Shown piece after piece: positions 1 to 11,082 of a stretch of 64,000 nt of DNA. The translations under genes were made by a program, and so were the position numbers. The stretch is from Muricea muricata (taxonomy: Eukaryota > Cnidaria > Anthozoa > Malacalcyonacea > Plexauridae), in assembly GCA_963855995.1 (NCBI GenBank), contig OY979723.1:11670713-11734712 (forward strand), read 5' to 3'. Every line of letters begins with the position of its first letter. Position 1 is the stretch's first letter. The notes under the pieces were generated by a model that saw nothing but the letters and a program-made list of their open reading frames with translations, did not search any database and was not told the DNA's origin.

Positions 1-3000
1 TTCAAGTTCAGCTACTACTGCGAATAAATTCTGTGATTCAAGGTATGGTTTTTTTAAAGCAGGCATAATTTTGCAGTTCAGAAAACTTTTACATATTCTT
101 AACTGTACACACTTCCTACAAATCATTTTTCAATGTTTTTTAATTATTTGTTAATCTGATGCATCGTCGTGTAAAATTGTTATAGAAATGGACTGGCAGG
201 TCAAAGTTACAGTGGTATGTTATTTTAATTTATTTCTATGTTCTCCTGTTGTCAACCGTAAGCAAACTAGGAAACATTGTTGTGGAAACATAATATGAGT
301 CTTAAAGCATTGCTTGCAAATAAGTTGGGTAATGAATCTTGCTTCTCATGCTGGGAACATATTTGAAAACTAGGGACATATGGATGCATGACTTGAGCTA
401 TTTATCAAAATGTTTTTGAATTTGTTGGGAAATATTTTTGCTTTCAAATTTTGTTTCCACAACAATTATTCCAACTTATATATGTAAGAGAAGTATTTAT
501 AGGAAACATGATGTTTTCCAGTTTTTCCAGTGTTAATAAATGTGTCTTCTTTCATTCTAACTAGGTGGTCAATTCAACAAAGATGTCGCATCAAGTCTTG
601 CTTTCAAGTCACAACATTCAAATTTAGATGATGATCAATCAGATCTACAGTATCTCAACGCCCATCCAAAACCTTTGGCTGTATGTTTATCGATATCATT
701 GCCTGTAATTTCTCTTCGAGACTGTATCACTTGTGTGTTCTTGTTGAAGAATGTCAGCTTTTCTTTTTAGTGCTGTAAGTTTGGAGCAAGGCGTGCTGGT
801 CCAGGACATTTTGTCTTCAACAGGAAGTCAGATCACCTCAGAACAACAGTGTTAACTATGGTGGAAAGGTTGCTTCATCCAACACAATCAAGGTTTGACT
901 TGAGAACGTTCTATAAGTTAAACACTTATGATGGAAAGATAACTCACAGTAGTTGTTTTTTTTTGCGGCTGCGTTTGTTTCCGCCCACATTTTGTTCCCT
1001 TACAAAGCTACAAAGCTTTACCCTTCCACATGTTATCTCTCTGGAAACCGTTTTAAAATACCCTGTGTCTTCCTCGGGATACGAGTGGACACAAGGCATA
1101 ATCCCATCTGCTAAATATAATATTTTATTGTATAAAGTACAGTGCTTTATAGGGATTTCGGGCCCTGATAAAACTGATAATCTCACGTGTGAGGTTATTT
1201 ATCAGACAATTTCACATGCGAAATTTATCGCTTTTCAAACAATCATCAATCAAAGCTTCTGGATATTTTATATATATTGGCAGAAAACAGTGTAGTTTGT
1301 ATAATAAACAGAAAAACACATGTGTGCTTGGAAATACCAGATTTATTACTCGTTTTGAACATGATATTCTTACTCGTCCGCTGCGCTCACTCGTGAGATA
1401 TCATGTTCAACACTCGAAATAATTCTGGTATTCCAACGCACCCATGTATTATTCTATATAAACAGTAAATAATAGAAATGACTTGTGTTGTTTTTCAGGC
1501 AAACAGCTGGTAAGCATTCGGTACACAGGAAATATAATACAAAGACTGCTGGTCAGTCTTCTAATCAAGGTAGAGTCGGTCACTTTGTCTGTAACACTAG
1601 TACGCACCACACCTTGCCCTCACACCCCCCCCCCCCAAGTGCACGTCATGGCTTGTATTATACGCATCATTTCACTCCAACAAGCCTGCATGGGCACAAA
1701 CGCTGCAGACTTGATGTAAGTTGTGGATTTTATCAGCTTGATGCAAGTCGTCATTAAGTTGCATCAAGCCAATTCCTGGGTTTCACTAGGGCAACCCAAA
1801 ATGTATTGATGATTATGCTGTATTGGAGTGAACAAATCTCACGAAATTGCACATGTTTGTTGCCAAACAAAAGTTAAACACATACAGTGAAAAATTATTT
1901 TTCTCCAATTATTTTCCTCCGACTGTGTATCGATTTGGAGTTGACCCCCAGTGAAATGTATGACGTCACGTGAAAGGAAAGAATAGGCCTCATCAAGTTG
2001 CATCAATATATGAAAATCAAACTTGAAGCAACTTGTTATTTGTAGACTTGTTTCTGCATCAAGCTTGTTGTTCAAAATTCTTTTCAATCAACTTACATCA
2101 AGCCTGTTGACAACTTGAAGCAGACTTGACATCGTGGAGCCAGCAGACGCGATGCTATATCACGAATGACTGAAGGACCTTATCATTTTCCACTTTAGGT
2201 TCAAGCATAAGAACAAGTGCTTCAAATCGTATTTCCAACCGTTCATCAACGCCAGGCGGAGTGCCGTCCAGTACCGTGTTTCGAAACTCGAACAAGCAGA
2301 AAACTGCACGACAGACTAGTGCAGAACGGACCTCGCAATTGAACAGGACTGTTAAAACAAACCCAAATATCGTGCCTCAACCAGGAACTCAGTTGCCGCA
2401 ACAGACAGCGATTCAACGGACGTCAAGCAACAAAGTAAACGCTAAGCAGGCGGACTCGTCTGCCATACAAACTTCTCAAAATGTTAGAATATCTACTGGG
2501 GATACCTGTGTTGGCACGGTCACAACTACGGAACTGGAATCTAGTTTAACTTTAGGAAAGGATTTAGGAATGGCCGATCCTGCAACTGTATCGGTTATTT
2601 TGAATGGACCATTAGCAAGCGGGGATTTGTTAGCCAATCATGTGCAGAGTTCTGGTGGGGCTGGTAAAAGTTATTCCCAGGCTCCTTCGCCGCGAGGGTC
2701 TTACGTCATACCTGTATCCCCTTCGTCACCAGCTCCCGGCGTGTACAATAAGCATAATCAGGTAAAACGTAGTGTTTTATACGAGTTATAAGGCGAAATT
2801 TAGTATACGATTTTTACCCTGGGGTCGTTTTGTACGAAAAGTTGATAGCGCTGTCCACTGGATAGTGATTTCTTGAAACTTTCTAAGCATGTTAAGTAAC
2901 TGGTAAGTCCATATTAAGATTCAACACTTTCGAGTTGTAGTTTATCTCTTACGACTTCAATACCCCTTGTGCCATTGCTATTTATGACTTTCTTTCACAG

Positions 3001-5029
3001 TTGAAAAAAAAAATCATCGAATGGGTATGGTAGTACTCTGCTATCGACCTTTTGTAGAACTTGATGGAATACACACGATTCCGGTGTTTTCTTACGACTA
3101 ACTTTCTTCTTTTGTTGTAGATTGTAAACCAACCGGACGTTGTTTCAGGTATGGAAGGTTGTTTTGTGGGGTAGCTCTTTTATCAGTAACTGGTTCTTGG
3201 ATTCCGGACATTAAATATGTATCTTTCTTGCAGGTGCTTCGGCTGCAATGTCTCCTCCTACGGTATACCAAAGACAGGTGCAGTTGAAACTCTATATACA
3301 TACCTACACCTCGGTATACATAAGACTCTTAGCTACGAAGAGTCACTCCTCCCCTTCTGACCTAAACTAAACTAACTTTATTTATACTGGATATCTCTAT
3401 CTGTTGTAAACTGTTTTCCTGTCTTGTTAGTACCGTGTTGCTACAGGAGAAAACCTAAACTAAATAAACGAAACTAACCTAAGTTTATTTATAACAGATA
3501 GCGTATGCGTTCCAAACTGTTCTTCCTAGAGGTCCAGTAAGGACCATCTCTTATTCATCCAGTGTTACTACAGGAGGAAATCTAAACTATACTAACTTTA
3601 TGTATACTGGATAGTCATCCTACAATGCACTACTCATAATTTCTTATTATTTTATTAGTCTTCGACCGGAAGCCAGCAATTAAGCCCGCTGCTTAATGGG
3701 ACAGCACCCTCACCGCCTACTGGTGCAAGTGTTAAAAATTATACTGGTAATTTTGTTCCTAAATCGTCTCATGTAAATAACAAAGGAAATGCATCAAGTG
3801 TTGGCCATTCAATGGCGAACTTTCCTCAAGGACAAACGGTTGTATTTGCAAATACAAACATTTCTCAACTGCAAGGGCAGCCGATCTCTCAACCACTTAC
3901 AACACAGATTACACAAGGTTTGTGATTTCGCAATGCTTTCAACCAATCTTTTCAAAAGTATGGGCACTTAACTCTTTTTTAGGGGTTTAATGAGGTTCAT
4001 CTCTTGTTGTAGTTGTTGTTCCTGTGTTGCCACAGGAGCAAACCTAAACTAAACTAACTTTATTCATACTGGATAGCTCTATCAGTTCTAAACTGTTTAG
4101 TCTAGAGATCCAGTAAGGATCATCTCTTGTTGATCCAGTGTTACTACGTACAACATTGCTCTATCTGTTCTTAGGGTCAGTAAGGATCATTCCTTATTTA
4201 TGCAATGTTTTTTGCAATCAAGCGGAAGCCTATGGAACTGGGATTCCACTATGGCGGCAGGGGTCTAACACTGGAAAGTGGGCAGGGATCACTATTAATA
4301 TTATGCAACCCTTAAATACTAGTTCTCTTCTCTCTTGTTTGCCATATCTCAGCCCCCTGTGAGGACAGTCTCTGTAAATTTATTGTGGAATCCCTGCTTT
4401 GCAGATCCACTTGCTTGGCGAATGCTAACAAGCATTATCTCTTTCCTGTAGATAAAACGCACCATCAAAACAATCTATTCCAACGTCCACTGGCATCGCC
4501 GGGCCGCGCCTCGTGCCAGCCTCCTTCGCCCCAGGTCCCTTCCCCCGGACAGCATTCGCCACAACGGTCGCCAGGCAACGCTGCGTCGCCGAAATACCAA
4601 CAACACTCATTGTACCTCAATCACCAGCATGTTCCCGTCTCGACACAGGCTCCGATTGCGCAACTCAAACAGCAAGTCGAAAACCAAGGACAGCAGCTTC
4701 AACAAATCAAATTTCAGCAATTACAACAACAACAGTCACACAACCCTCAACGGCAACAGCCGAACGATCAAACTCAACCCCAACAACACTTGCAACACCA
4801 GAAACAACCGCAGTATCGAGCGCAACAGCGTATTGCCCCAGCGCCAATCCAGCCTTCACAACAGACAGCCTACCTTCTGCAACAGTCACAACCTAATCAC
4901 ACACTATCGTTACGACCTGCGAACGGGCAAGTGCTGAAGTCATCAAATACGGTATTTATAACGAATGACAACCCTCCTAGGGAAATACAGTTTTCGTTAA
5001 GTCGGAACGCTGCAAATACAGTTGGATAA
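1..5029 (+). CDS. Ataxin-7 family protein (ATXN7-like), 3' part of gene
   Basis: Spliced gene running in from the left edge. Exons by phase: 1-42, 565-680, 771-868, 1499-1569, 2199-2761, 3121-3148, 3234-3277, 3659-3917, 4452-5029 (stop TAA 5027-5029); every junction keeps the frame. The join of exons 2 and 3 gives a block of the form HPKP..CCKFGARRAGPG then HFVFNRKSDHLR and MVER. This matches the conserved block after the SCA7 zinc-binding domain in ATXN7/ATXN7L1/L2, recalled as HPxP..C.FG.R..G.G..VF.R..D..R..L..MVE. The SCA7 domain itself would lie left of the window. The rest is low complexity: a Ser/Thr/Asn/Gln-rich stretch, then a Pro/Ser-rich and strongly Gln-rich C-terminus (exon 4452-5029). 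Family role: scaffold of the SAGA deubiquitinase module (Sgf73/ataxin-7), a nuclear chromatin co-activator. Identity rests on one short block, so ATXN7 versus ATXN7L1/L2 cannot be decided. Confidence 0.68.
1313..1452. repeat. Foldback (MITE-like) palindrome in ataxin-7-like intron
   Basis: The left half (ttggaaataccag...gaacatgatattctt, from about 1329) is the imperfect reverse complement of the right half (gagatatcatgttc...ctggtattccaa, to about 1436). Pairing extends outward through acacatgtgtgc and gcacccatgta. The loop is near 1375-1395. It lies wholly inside the intron between exons 868 and 1499. Confidence 0.6.
1780..1995. repeat. Dispersed repeat, copy 1 (second copy at about 47450-47665)
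   Basis: Contains the ordered blocks caacccaaaatgtattgatg, attattttcctcc, gtgtatcgatttgg, agttgacccccagtgaa and gacgtcacgtgaaag. The same blocks recur in the same order and orientation near 47500-47660. It lies in an intron of the ataxin-7-like gene. No coding capacity is seen. Confidence 0.65.
2846..2965. repeat. Dispersed repeat family 'aactttctaa', copy 1
   Basis: Shares the ordered words gaaactttctaa, gttaagtaactggtaa, attaagattcaacac and ttcgagtt with copies at about 13020-13140 and 19150-19270. A related fragment lies near 59520-59690. Intronic here. Confidence 0.55.
3360..3640. repeat. Degenerate tandem repeat in intron
   Basis: About 2.5 imperfect units of roughly 110 bp with the words ctaaactaaactaacttta, tatactggata, ctctatctgtt, gtccagtaagga and gtgttactacagga. 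It lies just before the 3659 exon. The same unit recurs in the next intron (about 4010-4190). Confidence 0.6.
4010..4190. repeat. Second block of the same intronic tandem repeat
   Basis: Repeats the words gttgccacaggagc, aacctaaactaaactaactt, tactggatagctctatc, gatccagtaaggatcatctc and gatccagtgttacta seen at 3360-3640. It lies in the intron between exons ending 3917 and starting 4452. Confidence 0.6.
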
Positions 5030-7820
5030 CACAGGTAGATAGTGTAGGTTTGTACAAAGGGTAGGAAGATTTGTCAGGGAAGGTATACATTTGTACAGAA
5101 AATTTTTATCCCTCAGAATGGGGAATTGCGGTTGCAACTATGCCCCAAAGTGTAAAAATTGCATTTTTTACGTTATCTTCAGCCACGGTCAAACGGCAAG
5201 GACAGTTGATGAGAAGCGAGAGTTTGCTCAGCTCTCGGGCGCCGTGCTTGTCAGTCTGTTGAATTTCATACACTTTGATATAATTACTGCTCTCCGAGTA
5301 GGGCTTGGCTTGAGAGCCATCAACCGCCCTGTTAAGTATGTAAGCAATGCGATTGAAAATATATAAGCACGTTTTATGTACTAATGAGGTTTCTACAAGA
5401 CTTTGAGAACAAGGAACAAGGGGTGTTTTGCCCCCCCCCCCCCTTCCCCGTAGTGATGTCACTGGAGAGAGGGGGATGGAAGAAAGATACCTCTCAGTAT
5501 TTTGTACCTGAAGTGTAGTTAAGCGTTATCGCCGTGCTTGCTTGAAATGCTTATATATTTTCGGTTGCATTGCTTGTGTATTTAACAGAGGGATGTGCTT
5601 TCTCAATCCAATCTCTTCAAAAAGTCCTGGATGAGAGTTGACGGGCAGTCGCGAGCGATAGTTTACGCCCTCATCAATTATCGTTCTTGTTTGGGTTTTC
5701 GTCCTCTTGGGTTTTACTGATAATTCTCGTGCATTCAAAACGACTTTGTTGTACAAATGCACTTGACATTTTTGACGTTTTGAGTTTAAGACCACTGATC
5801 TGTGCCAGAAGAATTTGTCTTCGAAATTTGAGGATGGTTATATATGTCAACAATAAGCATGGTATGCTTTCATTTCACACCTGCCTTACTATGCTTGTAT
5901 TTTCCTGTATCATTCTCAACACACTGTCAGAACAGTGGTAAATTTCTCACATCTTTTGTAGCAAGTCTGCAAACACGCCATCAACAAGTTGTGTTTGCGC
6001 ACCTTGTCGCGAGTTGTCGACAAGTTGGAAACAAATTGTTAACAACTCGAACAATCATGTTGGTGACATCAGACTTGTTACAAGGTTGTTCCAACAAGTT
6101 TGACGCAGTCATGATCTAAAAATATTGATGCAAATGTGTTTTATAAATCTTGGGACATTCTTCCTTGATATGACTGACCTAGAGTTGTTAGAACAAGCTC
6201 GTAACACGTCTTATAGCCCCATCAAGCTTTCTGTAAGATTTTAACAGCAGGTTTGCAGGTTTGTTACGGTACTTCTTGGGCGTTTTTAGACAGGAGCAAT
6301 CTTTCTATGAATTTGATGAGAACCGGACAAAAACTGACCAGTGTTTTTGCGAAAACTAAACAAGAAACATGTCGCTATGTACGAGGCCTATTTAACACAA
6401 TCGATATTTTTGTAAATTTATTGCTGGCGGTAAGTTATGCCCCGGGGAGAGAGAGTACAGGATTTTACCTGGAAGATGAAATCGGGCGAATAAATATGAG
6501 AATTGTAACCAATAATTTATATTTGGTAGTACTGTAAAAATTAGCTGTATGCACGTGTACGAAAACTGAAATATTTATATTGTCAATATTATTAATAGAA
6601 ATAAATTTATTTGAATATGAAGTTGTACATGTACTCGTATTTATGCAAGCTTTGGGAAGCTAGAGTACGCATAAATATGATGGGAAACATTTTTCTTTCT
6701 GTATGTTCAGGCAAGTGAAACAGTAATAATATCACTATCTGAGACTGTTCATATTTAGATGTAAACGACGGTAGTCCCTACGAGCAATATATTCTTCTCG
6801 GATAGTCGTACCACCGGAAGATTACCCGTGGAAAAAAAACCCCAGCCTAATTTGGCGGGAAAGTATCACGTGCTACCGGAGGTTTAAATAAATTTAAAAT
6901 GTTATGGAAATGTCTTGTTCTAGTCTAGACGTCCAGTGTCCTGTTTTGTTTGGATTATGATTCCCTTAACAAAGGTTTGTTGTTGCAAGTTATCTCTGTG
7001 TTAAATTTACCAAATTAATTTTTATACAGAAGGCTAAATTAGGCTTTTTTTGGTAATTTCAAAAGGGGCTGCAGTTCTCAATACTTTGTTTACATTTGCT
7101 ACAACGGCTATGTTTGTAAATACCATGTTTTGGTTTGCTTTGCTGGTAAAAAAATGTAAACCAGTGTTTTAATTCAAAAAGAGTTTGAAAGATACAAAAT
7201 TTTGGCAATGTTGACATCTGTGGGTCCATTTATTATGACTGTGTGGGGGGGGGGGGGTATAGGCTCACGGATCAGGGGTTTTAAGCCCAGCATTTAGCAG
7301 CTGTACTGTTTCAGATTAGTGGATTTACTTTGTTTTTTCTCATGGCTGATCGAGATTTTGGCAGATAGGGACACCTTGCAATTTCTCTGAAATCATGGAT
7401 ATTTTGGGATATTCATAAAACCGGATTTTATCCCAAATATTTTTGGATTTGCTAAACATTTTTTGCAGATTAGCAGATTTGGCTAAACCTATTCACCACC
7501 TCCTCCCCCACCCCCCAGTATAACTGATGGGCTAAAGGGATTGTAATCTACTTTAAATAATACTATGAATTTTGATGTGTATTTAAAGTGGTATCATTCT
7601 CTTGGAAATGTTTATATAAAAACAATGATTTGTTTTTATACACAAGCAGATAAACTGACGAAACGATAAGAAATTTACCCAATATAATTTAATTAACTTT
7701 TTAAAATTTGATAGATTTAAATAATTCATTTGCATTTTGTCAAGATTTTTGACATGTCCTATTCTATCCACTAAGGTGCATGTACTTGTTCACAGTATTT
7801 AGCAGTAGGTATACTGTTTG
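5030..7820. other. 3' UTR and intergenic region after ataxin-7-like gene
   Basis: No gene is seen. The first part is probably 3' UTR. An AATAAA at 6600-6605 is the best polyadenylation candidate if the UTR is long. The stretch at about 5955-6120 is rich in acaagttgt/aacaagtt words like the element at 56861-57304. Poly-C (about 5429-5443) and poly-G (about 7243-7258) runs are present. The remainder is AT-rich and unstructured. Confidence 0.5.
6600..6605 (+). terminator. Candidate polyadenylation signal AATAAA
   Basis: Canonical hexamer in an AU-rich stretch about 1.57 kb after the ataxin-7-like stop codon. It is the most plausible signal if the 3' UTR is long. No downstream GU-rich element was confirmed. 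Confidence 0.35.
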
Positions 7821-10227
7821 TTAGCTTCCGCAACATGATCTTGATCTCTTAGTGACGCTTGGTTCAGGTAGACCAATATGACCGCTGCTAATACTTTCTT
7901 CTGTCAGTGATGCAGAAGGTGACATGAGCTCTGTAATCAAGAATCTGAAAAACAACAAGGATTATCAACTTCAGTCACTCTAGACTGCATTTCTTGCACT
8001 CCACGCTGGAAATCTCCAACATTACATGTATTTAGATAATCACGAATTCAAAGTATATATGGCAAATATTGGCATGTTTCTGGCATGGAGTTTACATTAA
8101 ATGCACCCATGCAGTCACTTCAAAATATGTTTGATTTCTGGTGTTCCAAATTGAAATAGCTTTAGCCAAACATGTATGCCACCTGTCCACTGAGTAAAGG
8201 TTATGGGGGGGGGGAGAGTTTTGGCAAATTTTGTCATTTTACGTAAGCAAATTTTAAAGTCGATATGATGTAGCAATGAGATAAGTGACAATATGCCATA
8301 AATGGGTAGACATGCCTTGGGCTAAGGTCTTATGGTAAAGACCAGAACTACATCAGCTTCAAGCTTATTTAGAAATTTGATCCCACTTTACTATGTGTTT
8401 TGTAGATTACCCTTATTGGAAAAAAAAACATGAGTTATCCAGAATTAATACACTTTGCTTACTCCATCGTATCTGACACATGTTTGTCTTCCTTTACTGA
8501 CATTTCTGTCCAGCCTAAAAATTGGTTTTCTTTACACAAGTTGTTAATTGCATCCTTATCGACTTTCATTGGCAAATCAATCTAAGAAAAGACAAGCAAA
8601 TTGGGTCGTTCTATAATAGATCTATAACACACCCATGGAGGAAATTTGTGCCATCCAGAGAGGGGGGAGGGGAATCATCTAAAGATTAAAGAATGTCTTA
8701 AATTTGTATAGGATGTCCAGAGAGGAGGAAGGGTACTATTAATTTCATCTTTAGTGGGGGGATCTTTTCTAGAACAACCAATTTTGAAAGGACGCAAAAA
8801 TTAAGCTTTGGCAAAATGCAAACATTTTTTAGGCCATCAACAAACTTACTTTGTTTGCTATTAAAATGCACGGTATTTTTTTGCCACTTTCATCAAAACA
8901 TTTTGAGTCTAAATCTTTCTTCCATTTAGCTGCATTGTAAAACGAGCTTGGTTGATCAACAGCGAACATAATTACGCATGCTGATGCGCGCCTGTAGTAC
9001 ACTCTTGTCATTGTGTGGAACCTGTCTTGGCCTAAATAAATGAAGTAATGCTCATGGATAGTTATGGATTAAACTTGTGTGTGGTGGACAAATTGGGTAC
9101 ATATGGTAGGTTCTTAAAAGATTGTTAGGGATGTTTGGTATATGGATGTAGTGTGAAAATATCAATATTGAATTTAATATTGGTTTGATATTATGATATT
9201 GTGATGCTACTCCGAGTGTAAGCCACACTGGGCAGGCTGAAAAGTTTGCCTGGCCACAGCGGGATTCGAACCAGCAACCTTTGGAATACTAGCCCCAACG
9301 CTCTACCAACTGAGCTACATGGTTAGGACGGTTTGATAAGTGATATTTCGGAACAGAGTCTAGTTCCTTCAATACCTAAAACTCTGTTGGTTTGACTTTT
9401 TCCCTTATACCAATATACTGAAATGTCTGATATACCAGAGTGTTTCATTGTACCAAACAGGGAAACTTATAATGTGGCAATATATCATTGTTTCAATAGT
9501 TCAAAGTGGGCTAGCTTGATATGCTAAAACTCCTTCTAAAAAGCTTCTAAATCATAATTGTAGATCAGTTATCTGTTATGGAGTGTATAATATGTCTAAA
9601 CTTTTGTGGAGGGGGCAAGTTAGGACTTGAAATTATTCTGGGGGTGCACACCCACCTTCCCCCTCCAAGCACTGCTAGCCATGGTGAATGGAATAGCCAT
9701 GATCTACCAATGCATCCCCTTTATCCAACAATTCATTCTGCCAAAACCCATTTCAATTGGCAGGGCAAGACTATGTACTACCAACTACTGCTAGTAATTG
9801 ATGTGTTAAAATTTAAATTCTGTTCTATATTACCTGCTATATCCCATAACTTTACAGTTTGACATTGCAATGCATAAAGAAAATGAGAAAAAAAAATCAG
9901 AATTTTAACCGCAACACTGTCTACAATTTGCTACCTCCTACAAGCAATGTATTTGTCTACCTGTAAGCGGACAGTTTGAGTCTCAGACCACGGAATGACC
10001 TTCAAAGCAAAGTCCACTAGTATAAAAAAAAATACGCAATGAATATTGCCTTCAGTTTATACGGATGATATTGAAATACGACGGAATAAAACCACTAATA
10101 TACCTCCTACAGTAGCCTTGTAATTTTTATCGTACGAAGCATCGACGTAACGCCGTATGAAAGTAGTTTTGCCGACTTGAGTATCGCCTATGACCAGAAT
10201 TTTAAAAATTATTTCTCTCGCGTTCAT
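7821..10227 (-). CDS. Rab small GTPase, Rab32/38/29 group
   Basis: Six-exon minus-strand gene: 10227-10104, 10016-9961, 9849-9834, 9031-8850, 8581-8463, 7944-7821; 621 nt, 206 residues, all introns GT-AG. P-loop GDTQVGKT at residues 14-21, effector-side TVGVDFALKV around 39-48, switch II WDIAGQDRF at 62-70, NKID at 125-128. The C-terminus ends SCCGS, a double-cysteine prenylation site two residues from the end. The IAGQ form of switch II (WDTAGQ in most Rabs) and the RVYYRRASACVIMF stretch are typical of the Rab32/Rab38/Rab29 group, which acts on lysosome-related organelles and endosome-Golgi traffic. Wording near residues 76-90 looks closest to Rab29 (Rab7L1), but subgroup assignment needs a tree. 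The third coding exon is only 16 nt (9834-9849). Confidence 0.92.
9251..9327 (-). repeat. tRNA-derived SINE head / pseudo-tRNA
   Basis: On the minus strand it carries a tRNA-like A box (tagctcagttggtagag, 9317-9301) and B box (ggttcgaatccc, about 9272-9261) with tRNA spacing. The acceptor stem pairs poorly (aaccatg against tgtggcc) and the anticodon stem is mismatched. This indicates a tRNA-derived SINE or pseudogene. It lies in a Rab intron. Confidence 0.65.
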
Positions 10228-11082
10228 GGTTTATGTCATTTTCCAAAGACTTCCACATTATTCTCGGTAAAATACAAACATGATCTAACCAATTTTGTGG
10301 TCAGGAGTTCATGCCGTCGACTTCCGCTAAATTCGCGGTAATTTGTGACTCCCGTGAGTTCTGGAACGCTTTAGTGCGAATTTGTAAACAATATAATGTG
10401 TTTGCGTTTAATAATCACGAAATCATAACGAGGTCACGAGATAGAATAATTCATAGAGATTATTTATAATCTCTATGGAATAATTACCATGTTTGTATGT
10501 ATTGTATACAGGGTGTCCCGGAGTCCAACTTCTGAGATTGATTGCTGAATAAAAACTTCATGGTCATATAGAGCGACTATTTTTTTGTTTTATGGCTTGT
10601 TCATTTGCCTTTCGAACAAGGTATGCCTTGTGCACTTGAAGGAAGTAATACAACCACAGAAACAATTTTACACAAGTGGTCATTTTGAGATGCACCAAAA
10701 AAGGACATAATTTGGTGTCACATGGGTAGTTTGAGACTGTCGAATGGCCACTTAATGTTCCACAGCAAAAGTAATTGTCCCTGTTGAAAATGATTTTATA
10801 GTAATTAACAGAATTACACAAAGTATTGATAAAGAAAATTAACGATTTTTTCTGATTGACATTCCCTTGAGTGAAATTAAGAGGATCTGATTGCAATTAA
10901 ATGCATTCACCACATTTTATAACTTAATGTATGAGCCAGTGATTGCTACTTTCTTTTCAGCTGTCGTAAGACAAAATTTACTGTACGCTGCTTCAAACAC
11001 ACTTTTATCACAGAAGATGAACAAATATTGCATTTTATTTCAAATAATTGAATCTTTTATGACAGTGAACAATGAAATCGTT
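10228..11082. other. Intergenic region between Rab gene and tyrosinase 1
   Basis: No gene is seen. A perfect short hairpin (catagagatta / taatctctatg, about 10452-10481) and a transposon-end-like word (acagggtgtcccgg, about 10508-10521) are present. The right end holds the tyrosinase 3' UTR on the minus strand. The Rab promoter lies just right of 10227, with no clear TATA box. Confidence 0.4.
11034..11039 (-). terminator. Polyadenylation signal of tyrosinase 1
   Basis: AATAAA on the minus strand (tttatt on plus), 44 nt downstream of the tyrosinase 1 stop codon. Confidence 0.55.

Noticed and set aside
4425..4937. Alternative frames through the Gln-rich exon
   Set aside because: Shadows of the repetitive CAA/CAG codons in the ataxin-7-like last exon.
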